A stretch of DNA of 5,829 bases from Deltaproteobacteria bacterium (lineage in GTDB: Bacteria > Myxococcota_A > UBA9160), in NCBI GenBank assembly GCA_003520425.1, contig DOUU01000456.1, positions 12,922 through 18,750 of the forward strand, read 5' to 3'. Under the pieces are notes generated by a model, which saw only the letters and a program-made list of their open reading frames with translations, ran no database searches and was not told the DNA's origin. The stretch's first letter is position 1; each line of letters begins with the position of its first letter. This document shows positions 1-4,951 of this stretch, in pieces. Both the position numbers and the translations under genes were made by a program.

Positions 1-44
1 TCCTCGGAGGCGCGGCCGGCGGCCTCTCTTACTCATGGCTCGCC

Positions 45-50
45 GGGGAG
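45..50 (+). promoter_or_regulatory. Shine-Dalgarno site for the PNPOx-like gene
   Basis: GGGGAG lies 7 bases before the ATG at 58 and supports that start over any upstream in-frame codon. Confidence 0.6.
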
Positions 51-57
51 TAGACGG

Positions 58-531
58 ATGGACCTCGTCCACTTCTCCGAAATCGAACCCGAGTTCATGC
101 GGCGGATTCGTCGTATCGTCTGGTGCACGGTTTGTACGGTGGATGCGCTGGACCGCCCTCGCTCCCGCATCCTCCATCCGATTTGGGAGGGCTCCACGGG
201 CTGGATCGCGACCGGGCGCAGCTCCTTCAAGGCGAAGCACATCGAGAACAATCCATACGTCTCGCTCAGTTACTGGGACCCGCAGCATGAACAGGTGTAC
301 GTCGATTGCCGCGCCGAGTGGGAGGAAAAGACGCCGGAAAAGCAGCGAGTCTGGCGGCTCTTCTGCTCGACCCCGCCGCCCCTTGGCTACGACCTCGCCC
401 AGTACTTTCGAGCGCCGGACGATCCGAGCTATGGCCTCTTGAAGCTTTCGCCGTGGCGCATCGAGCTGTGGTCGCTGGAAGATCTCGGAAAGGGCCGGCC
501 GCCTCGGGTGTGGCGGCCCTCCTCGAGTTAA
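58..531 (+). CDS. Pyridoxamine 5'-phosphate oxidase family (FMN-binding split-barrel) protein
   Basis: A 157-residue cytoplasmic protein with the look of the PNPOx-like split beta-barrel family, which binds FMN or F420 and carries out redox reactions on varied small molecules. What is seen: an N-terminal helix (residues 1-18) followed by the strand pair RIVWCTVCTVD and a PRSRILHPIWE segment, typical of the barrel core, then ATGRSSFKAKHIENNPYVSLSYWDP, where the conserved S/K-x-K-x-x-x-I/L-x-x-N-P pattern normally contacts flavin phosphate. The later motif STPPPLGYD and a closing tryptophan-rich strand (SPWRIELWSLED) match a subgroup common in actinobacteria and myxobacteria. The ATG at 58 is chosen because GGGGAG lies 7 bases upstream and the protein then begins as relatives do; the frame is open back to base 1, so a longer form cannot be excluded. 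The true substrate is unknown, and real pyridoxamine phosphate oxidase activity should not be assumed. The kinase-like gene follows 32 bases later on the same strand. Confidence 0.85.
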   Translation: MDLVHFSEIEPEFMRRIRRIVWCTVCTVDALDRPRSRILHPIWEGSTGWIATGRSSFKAKHIENNPYVSLSYWDPQHEQVYVDCRAEWEEKTPEKQRVWRLFCSTPPPLGYDLAQYFRAPDDPSYGLLKLSPWRIELWSLEDLGKGRPPRVWRPSSS

Positions 532-563
532 GGCGGGCGGGGGAGCCGGCCGATAGCGGTGGC

Positions 564-1295
564 GTGAAGTCTTCGCAGACGCGGACACGCACGATCGCGG
601 TCCAGACCCCGCCGACCCTCGCCGAGCTTTCATCCACGGAACTTGCAGAACTCGTCGCGCTGGAGGGTCTCGCCCTCGGCACCGTCCATGTGCTCAACAA
701 TGCTTTGACAACGATCCTGGGCGAGACCTCCTTCCTCGAGAGTCAGCGCAAGGGTGACGGGGAGCTCGAGGAGGCCTGCCAGGTGATCCGGGCAGAGATC
801 GATCGCTGTGCGCGCCTTACGCGGGCACTCCTCACGCGAAGATCCGCTCCCGCCGCCGTCAACGCCGAAGCGCCGGACATCGGGAGAATCGTGCGCGATC
901 TCTCAGGTCTTCTGGCCGCGACGCTCCCGCGTCGTCTTGCGCTGCGGGTGGAGGCGCCGGAGGAGCTGCTGCTGGTCAGGGGGCGCGCGTCGGCGATCGA
1001 GCTCATGGTGATTTTGATGGTCCACCAGGCGGCGGCCTGCACTCCGGCCTCGGCCGAGCTGCGCCTGCGCGCGCTCCGCTGCGGACAAGGAGATCGGCAC
1101 CGGGTGAGCGTCGAGCTGTGTCCGCGGGATCTCGCGCCGCAGGTCGCCAGGCACCCGTGGTCGGGCGGACGGGGGACAGCGCTCCCGGCCCTCGCGCTCC
1201 ACCACCTCGCGAGCGAGCAAGGCGCGCTGGTCGAGACGGGAGAGAGCGCCAACGCGCTCACGCTATCCTTTTCTCTTCCCGCGTTTCAGGAGTGA
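564..1295 (+). CDS. Degenerate histidine-kinase-like protein (DHp and eroded ATPase domain)
   Basis: A 243-residue protein without membrane segments or a sensor domain. Residues 30-93 look like a histidine-kinase dimerisation hairpin: the segment GTVHVLNNALTTILG (39-53) strongly resembles an H-box (H-E-x-N-N-x-L-T-x-I-x-G), with H42 as the candidate phospho-acceptor, and the second helix contains EIDRCARLTRALL. Residues 105-243 have the order of a HATPase_c domain, but the motifs are poor. The N-box position reads MVILMVHQAAACTP, with His where the Mg-binding Asn is expected; no D-x-G-x-G G1 box is visible; only a GGRGTALPALALHHLA stretch recalls the G2 region before the final LTLSFSLP strand. 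It may be a pseudokinase or phosphotransfer scaffold. The GTG at 564 avoids overlap with the upstream gene; GTG at 510 is an alternative (261 residues), and neither has a well-placed ribosome site. No response regulator is nearby. The 3' end overlaps the convergent thiamine-binding gene by 33 bases. Confidence 0.68.
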   Translation: MKSSQTRTRTIAVQTPPTLAELSSTELAELVALEGLALGTVHVLNNALTTILGETSFLESQRKGDGELEEACQVIRAEIDRCARLTRALLTRRSAPAAVNAEAPDIGRIVRDLSGLLAATLPRRLALRVEAPEELLLVRGRASAIELMVILMVHQAAACTPASAELRLRALRCGQGDRHRVSVELCPRDLAPQVARHPWSGGRGTALPALALHHLASEQGALVETGESANALTLSFSLPAFQE

Positions 1296-1622
1296 AGCTG
1301 ACCCCAAAGACGAGCTCTTCGGCTTCGCGAACTCCTCTTCCACAGCGCGGATTTTGTCTTCCATCGCTGCACTCCGGTCGCGCCGGTCATCGACCTTGAT
1401 CACGAGCGAGACGCGCCGTGCACCGGCTGCAAAGACGGCTTCATTCATGCGCTGGACGAGTGCGAAGATCTCTCCGAGATCGCCCTCGAGCGTGGTGAAC
1501 ATCGGGTCCAGGCGCCAGCGGATGCGCGACTGCGCTCGCACGGGACCGAGCGCCGCAGCCACGAACCGGGCAACGCTCGTGCCCTCCCCCACGGGCGAGA
1601 TGCTCACCGCAACGATCGCCAT
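1263..1622 (-). CDS. MTH1187/YkoF-type thiamine-binding protein
   Basis: A 119-residue small cytoplasmic protein of the thiamine-binding domain family (Pfam Thiamine_BP, formerly DUF77). Known members are about 100 residues, form ferredoxin-like oligomers and bind thiamine or related pyrimidines; several lie near thiamine transport or salvage genes. What is seen: an opening strand MAIVAVSISPVGEGTSVARFVA with the P-x-G-x-G-x-S pattern, a central LDPMFTTLEGDLGEIF (residues 38-53) matching the family's P-M-x-T-x-(I/L)-E-G-(D/E), and a late AAGARRVSLVIKVDDRRD strand matching G-x-x-R-V-x-x-x-(I/L)-K-(I/V)-D-x-R. The last ~20 residues (basic, Ser/Lys-rich) extend beyond the usual family end and are the part overlapping the convergent gene. 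The ATG at 1622 has a near-ideal ribosome site 6 bases upstream and lies 19 bases inside the end of the MFS-FolK frame, making it the last gene of the minus-strand operon. Thiamine binding itself is inferred from family membership. Confidence 0.87.
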   Translation of the reverse strand: MAIVAVSISPVGEGTSVARFVAAALGPVRAQSRIRWRLDPMFTTLEGDLGEIFALVQRMNEAVFAAGARRVSLVIKVDDRRDRSAAMEDKIRAVEEEFAKPKSSSLGSASLLKRGKRKG

Positions 1623-2104
1623 CGCTCTCCTCCTTCGATTCGGCGGACCCGCTTCGGGTCACGACGTCGCGTGGCGAGTTCGGCAACGGTCTCGCCGCAC
1701 TGCGGATGAACCAAGTCGGGCGCAAGCTCACAGAGCGGCTCGAGAACGAAGGGGCGTTCATGCAGCCGCGGATGGGGCAGGACAAGATCCGGCTCATGGA
1801 CCCGGTGACTGCCATGGAACAGGAGGTCGAGGTCAAGCACGCGCGGCGCGTTGCGCTCGTCGGTACGCACGCGACCCGCCTCGCGCTCAATCGCAAGGAG
1901 CCGCTCCAGCAGGCCACGAGGCGGGTGGGTCGTACAAAGCTTGAGGACCGCATTGAGGTAGGGTCCCTGAGGACCCGGGCCGACGGGTTCCGTCTCCCAA
2001 AGCGACGACGCCCCAGCAAGCTGGATTCCCGGCGTTGCGCGGAGCGCCGAAGCGGCGAACGTGAGCGACGCTTCGCGATCGCCGAGATTCGAGCCGAGGG
2101 CCAC
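1604..2104 (-). other. folK: FolK (HPPK) module of the fusion, with a possible independent start
   Basis: This part encodes a complete HPPK domain; starting at the GTG at 2104 would give 166 residues, close to the 158 of the E. coli enzyme. The GTG is the V of AYVALGSNLG, preceded by GGGAGG at 2110-2115 (5-base spacing), so internal initiation is conceivable. It would cut two to three residues from the first beta strand, which in known FolK proteins starts slightly earlier. No ATG, GTG or TTG falls in the preceding ~10 codons of the frame. I favour translation as a fusion, possibly with some separate FolK made as well. Confidence 0.5.
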
Positions 2105-3364
2105 GTAGGCCTCCCAGACTACCGCCTCGAGTGCCGCGGCCTCGAGCTCAAGGCCGCTTGTCTCCGGGACGAGCCATAGAAATACCGCCACCGCGGGGAG
2201 CATGAGGAAGGCCAGCAGCGTAATCGCGGGGACGAGCCCCCCCATGCGCTGGGCCAGCGCGGCGGTCGCGAAGTGGACGACCACGCCGGAGACCGCCCCC
2301 ATGACCGCACCCCAACCGTTGATCGTGCTGCGAAACCGCGTCGGGAATAGCTCCGTCCCGGCCGCGCGAAGCGCCACCATGCTCGCGCTCCCGGCTGCCG
2401 AGCCTATGGCGAAGAGCGCGGCGAGCGTGAGGAATGCGAAGATCGGCGAGTGCGGCGCGGGGGGCGCAGGCACCCAGTAGTAAGCCACGAAAGCGACGGT
2501 CGAGAGCAGCGCCCCCCAGGCGAGCGTTCGGCGGCGGCCGATTCGGTCGGACAAGCGACTGCCGGCATGAAATCCGACAAGGCCGAGCGTCCCTCCACCG
2601 GCCATCATCAAGAAAGCCCAATCCGGCGAGAGACCGAGGCCATGCACGACGTGGTCGAACTGCCACCAGGTCGTCGCGATGGCCGCGGCGTTGCCGAGCA
2701 GCACGAACGCGAGGATCCCCACCGCGCGCTGGCGGTAACGGGACTCGAACATGTCGCGCATTCGCACGGAGGCCGTTTCCCCGCGTGCTGAGGCGTTGCG
2801 CCATCGCTCGGTCTCCGGCAAGGCCCGCCGTGCGAGGGGAAGAATCCCGATCCCGAGCGCGGCAAGAATCCACGCCCAACGCCACGAGCCAATCCGCGGC
2901 GTCGCGAGGGCAGTGAAGCCGAGCGCAATGCCACTGCCCACCGTTCCCGCGACCCCCGCCCATCCCTGACCCGACGCCCGCTGCTCGAGCGGCACTTCCT
3001 CCGCAATCACCACGGTCGCTGCGGCGAGGGCAGCGCCCGCTAGAGCTTGCACAATCACTTGTGTCACCACATAGAAGAGGAGCCCTTGCGGAAAAGCGCT
3101 CGCGAGCGAAGTCGCGGCGAGACCGGCCACGCACCAGAGCAAAAGCCGTCGCCGGCCGAAGCGGTCCACGAGATGGGTGAGGACGAGCGTCCCCACAGCA
3201 GAAAAGGACATCCAGCCGAAGAACCGTGCGATCTCCGCGTCGTCGAGGCCGAAGCTCAGCCTCTGGAACGGTGCGGCCGCAACGTTCACGGTCTGGACGT
3301 AGCCCACGATGCCGAGCACGAGGGCGAGGGTGAGGGCAAGCCGTCGCGGCCTCGCCTCGCTCAA
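1604..3364 (-). CDS. folK: Fusion protein: MFS transporter joined to FolK (HPPK)
   Basis: A single frame of 586 residues with no stop between two complete modules. Residues 1-~410 form a major facilitator transporter with 12 predicted hydrophobic helices. The loop after helix 2 carries VDRFGRRRL (66-74) and the helix 8-9 loop carries SRLSDRIGRRR, the paired MFS motif A; the segment ends with WLVPETSG, the usual C-terminal signature of sugar- or metabolite-proton symporters. Residues ~419-586 are 6-hydroxymethyl-7,8-dihydropterin pyrophosphokinase, which transfers pyrophosphate from ATP in folate synthesis: AYVALGSNLGDR at its start, ETEPVGPGPQGPYLNAV, and the signature RNAPRVLDLDLL (504-515) with Mg-binding D511 and D513. 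The linker is only about 10 residues. The TTG at 3364 is chosen because the upstream frame is a shadow of the hydrolase gene and because TTGA overlaps that gene's stop, a coupling arrangement. The MFS substrate is unknown. Alternatives: a lost stop codon, an assembly error, or separate internal initiation of FolK. Confidence 0.85.
   Translation of the reverse strand: MSEARPRRLALTLALVLGIVGYVQTVNVAAAPFQRLSFGLDDAEIARFFGWMSFSAVGTLVLTHLVDRFGRRRLLLWCVAGLAATSLASAFPQGLLFYVVTQVIVQALAGAALAAATVVIAEEVPLEQRASGQGWAGVAGTVGSGIALGFTALATPRIGSWRWAWILAALGIGILPLARRALPETERWRNASARGETASVRMRDMFESRYRQRAVGILAFVLLGNAAAIATTWWQFDHVVHGLGLSPDWAFLMMAGGGTLGLVGFHAGSRLSDRIGRRRTLAWGALLSTVAFVAYYWVPAPPAPHSPIFAFLTLAALFAIGSAAGSASMVALRAAGTELFPTRFRSTINGWGAVMGAVSGVVVHFATAALAQRMGGLVPAITLLAFLMLPAVAVFLWLVPETSGLELEAAALEAVVWEAYVALGSNLGDREASLTFAASALRATPGIQLAGASSLWETEPVGPGPQGPYLNAVLKLCTTHPPRGLLERLLAIEREAGRVRTDERNAPRVLDLDLLFHGSHRVHEPDLVLPHPRLHERPFVLEPLCELAPDLVHPQCGETVAELATRRRDPKRVRRIEGGERWRSLR
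1629..1635 (-). promoter_or_regulatory. Strong Shine-Dalgarno site for the thiamine-binding protein
   Basis: AAGGAGG on the minus strand lies 6 bases before the ATG at 1622. It sits inside the last codons of the upstream folK frame, so this gene can recruit ribosomes independently as well as by coupling. Confidence 0.75.
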
Positions 3365-3843
3365 GTCGGAAGCAGGTCCTGGCAGAAGGCGCGGACGGCG
3401 CTGTTCAGGATCTCCGCCGCCTCCCACTGAAGGAACTGCCCCGCGTCGCGCACCAGGAAGGGCCCGAAACGCGCATAGCGGAGCGAAAGGTCTTGGATCA
3501 CAGGTCCGCCAAGGTCTCCGCCCGCGGCGACGACGCGCGAGTGGCCGAGGGGGTCGCGCACAAGGGCATAGAGGTCCCGGCTGTGCGCGGGAACGTCGCA
3601 AAAGACGTCGGGAGCGAGCTCGGAATCGCCGAAGCCGCGCAGATCCGGGGCAATCACCTCGAAGCCCGCCTTCGAGAGTGGCCCGACGTTCCGCCAGAAG
3701 ATGCGCTTGGTCTCCGGCCAGCCGTGGACGAGCAGAAGAGGCAAGCCGCCCGCGCCTTCCTGGACGAAGGCCGGCTCGAAGCCACGCGGGCGCGCAGGTT
3801 CAATCGTGAAACGGTGGGGGCGCAGCTCGTCGTCCTGCGTCAC
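3361..3843 (-). CDS. Internally shortened alpha/beta hydrolase (probably inactive)
   Basis: A 160-residue protein of the epoxide hydrolase / haloalkane dehalogenase-like alpha/beta hydrolase group, whose members usually have about 280-300 residues. The N-terminal half is well kept: LPLLLVHGWPE (34-44, oxyanion HGWP), VIAPDLRGFGDSE (63-75) and the nucleophile elbow AAGGDLGGPVIQDLSLRY (106-123) with D110 in the nucleophile position. Directly after LSLRY the sequence jumps to RFGPFLVRDAGQFLQWE (125-141), which looks like the C-terminal region that normally carries the catalytic His in G-H-F-L-Q-W-E; here it is Q136. The cap domain and the acid-bearing strand are therefore absent, apparently by an in-frame loss of over 100 residues, and the His is substituted. 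The GTG at 3843 overlaps the CDF stop (GTGA) and has GGGAG 7 bases upstream; the stop overlaps the MFS TTG start. It may be a decaying gene kept in frame for translational coupling, or a repurposed small fold. Confidence 0.75.
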   Translation of the reverse strand: MTQDDELRPHRFTIEPARPRGFEPAFVQEGAGGLPLLLVHGWPETKRIFWRNVGPLSKAGFEVIAPDLRGFGDSELAPDVFCDVPAHSRDLYALVRDPLGHSRVVAAGGDLGGPVIQDLSLRYARFGPFLVRDAGQFLQWEAAEILNSAVRAFCQDLLPT

Positions 3844-4907
3844 CCCGCATCTCCCGCTGGCGCACCAGCACCGAGGGCCTGCCGCACTTCGTTCTCGACC
3901 ACCTGGTCCTCCCGGATGGCGCGCTCGAGGGTGAGCGGCTCCCGTCGGAGGAACGGTACAGAGCGCACCGGGCAGTCGGCGAGCGCGCAGCCCGCGCACT
4001 CCGTCGGCCGGCAGGGATCGAAATGCACAATCACGTCCCCGGCCCGCCCTGCCGCGGCCAGGAGCTTTTCGGTGACCTTGCCGTCAATTTGGTGGAGTCG
4101 CTCCGCGTCGTAGTAGCGCGGCACCGTCACGTGCAGGTCGACGTGTTGGAAGGCACCGGAGCGCCAGGCGCGCAGACTGTGCACGTCGATCATCCACGGC
4201 GCTCGCTTTTCCTCCAGAGCCTGCGCCATGCTGCGAAGCAGTAGCTCGTCGGCCTCGTCCATGAGTCCCCCGACTGCGGCCCGCAAGAGCGCCCAGCCGG
4301 TTCGCAGGATGTTGAGCGCGACGGCGATCGCCACCAGCGGGTCGAGCAGGCTCCATCCGGTAAGCCAAACCGCAAACAGGCCCCCCACGATGCCGACGCT
4401 CGTGGCGACGTCGGTGAGTACGTGGTGCCCGTCGGCTTGGAGCGCGAGGGAGTGCGTGCGGCGCCCGACCTGCAGGAGGTAGAGGCCGAGCGCACCATTC
4501 ATGGCGGTGAGCGCGGTGAAGAGCGCCAAACCAAGGTCGACGCGGCGAAGACTCGGCCCGAACCACAGGGAGCGCCCCGCCTCGATCAGGATCAGCGTTG
4601 CCGCCACCGCGATCAGCGTGCCCTCCACGCCCGCGGAAAAGAACTCAACCTTCCCGTGTCCGTAGGGATGGCTGGGATCCGCCGGGCGCGCCGCTACCGT
4701 GAGGCTGTACAGCAGGAGCCCGGCGGCGACGACGTTCACGATGGACTCGAGCGCATCGGAGAGGACCGCGGTCGAGCCCGTCAAAAGGTACGCAGCGAGC
4801 TTGCCCGCAAAGATCGCGCCGCCGACCACGAGCGAGACGCGCCCCGCCCGCCTGCGTGCGCGAATCTCTTCCTTGCTCAAGAAGGCTGTGGCGCCGGAGG
4901 GGCTCAC
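3840..4907 (-). CDS. Cation diffusion facilitator (CDF) metal efflux transporter with C-terminal Cys4 motif
   Basis: A 355-residue inner-membrane protein of the CDF family, which exports divalent metals (Zn, Fe, Co, Ni, Mn, Cd) in exchange for protons. About six hydrophobic helices span residues 24-215, followed by a cytoplasmic ferredoxin-like domain. The region TGSTAVLSDALESIVN (43-58) through HPYGHGK (80-86) aligns without gaps to E. coli FieF as I recall it. Helix 5 keeps the metal motif H162-x-x-x-D166, but helix 2 has E54-x-x-x-N58 where FieF has Asp-x-x-x-Asp. After the usual VIVHFDP strand the protein carries C299-x4-C304-x2-C307-x4-C312 and a charged tail of about 40 residues, neither present in FieF. 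The start is uncertain: GTG at 4907 fits the family and avoids the divergent gene; GTG at 4982 would overlap that gene by 31 bases, and TTG at 4880 is also possible. None has a clear ribosome site. It is the first gene of the minus-strand operon. Metal specificity cannot be read with confidence. Confidence 0.92.
   Translation of the reverse strand: MSPSGATAFLSKEEIRARRRAGRVSLVVGGAIFAGKLAAYLLTGSTAVLSDALESIVNVVAAGLLLYSLTVAARPADPSHPYGHGKVEFFSAGVEGTLIAVAATLILIEAGRSLWFGPSLRRVDLGLALFTALTAMNGALGLYLLQVGRRTHSLALQADGHHVLTDVATSVGIVGGLFAVWLTGWSLLDPLVAIAVALNILRTGWALLRAAVGGLMDEADELLLRSMAQALEEKRAPWMIDVHSLRAWRSGAFQHVDLHVTVPRYYDAERLHQIDGKVTEKLLAAAGRAGDVIVHFDPCRPTECAGCALADCPVRSVPFLRREPLTLERAIREDQVVENEVRQALGAGAPAGDAG
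3851..3855 (-). promoter_or_regulatory. Shine-Dalgarno site deciding the hydrolase GTG start
   Basis: GGGAG on the minus strand lies 7 bases before the GTG at 3843, within the final codons of the CDF gene. It selects this start over upstream codons that would only read a shadow of the CDF frame. Confidence 0.6.
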
Positions 4908-4951
4908 CCAAGCCAGTCTACAGCGCTGTGCGCCGACGCTACCATTGCAAG
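4908..4951. promoter_or_regulatory. Short divergent intergenic region with a 10-base palindrome
   Basis: These 44 bases separate the divergent CDF and aminotransferase starts and should hold at least part of both promoters. I see no convincing -35/-10 pair. The perfect palindrome ACAGCGCTGT at 4920-4929 could be half of an operator, for example for a metal-responsive repressor, but a 10-base palindrome in GC-rich DNA is weak evidence. Confidence 0.25.

Noticed and set aside
6..30. GC-rich inverted repeat GAGGC...GCCTC near the window start as a terminator for an upstream gene
   Set aside because: The stem is only about 5 base pairs and there is no following T-run, so a terminator is not supported.
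306..563. Upstream extension of the kinase-like frame
   Set aside because: This is a shadow of the PNPOx-like gene in another frame and shows no domain.
1401..1417. A 17-base exact repeat shared with 4827-4843 (CACGAGCGAGACGCGCC)
   Set aside because: Both copies encode RVSLV on the minus strand in unrelated proteins; with strong codon bias this is most simply coincidence.
1706..2179. Long plus-strand open frames opposite the minus-strand operon (for example 1706-2179, 2434-2916, 3493-4113, 4422-4988)
   Set aside because: They are antisense to confident genes, have compositions typical of GC-rich shadow frames, and show no recognisable domain or good ribosome site.
3365..3601. N-terminal extension of the MFS-FolK frame up to 3601
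   Set aside because: The extension is Arg/Pro/Gly-rich without structure and is read over the well-supported hydrolase gene; family-like sequence begins only near 3364, where a TTG overlaps the hydrolase stop.
3844..3999. Hydrolase frame upstream of the GTG at 3843
   Set aside because: It overlaps the conserved-looking C-terminal part of the CDF gene and translates to low-complexity sequence; the GTGA overlap with an SD site is the better start.
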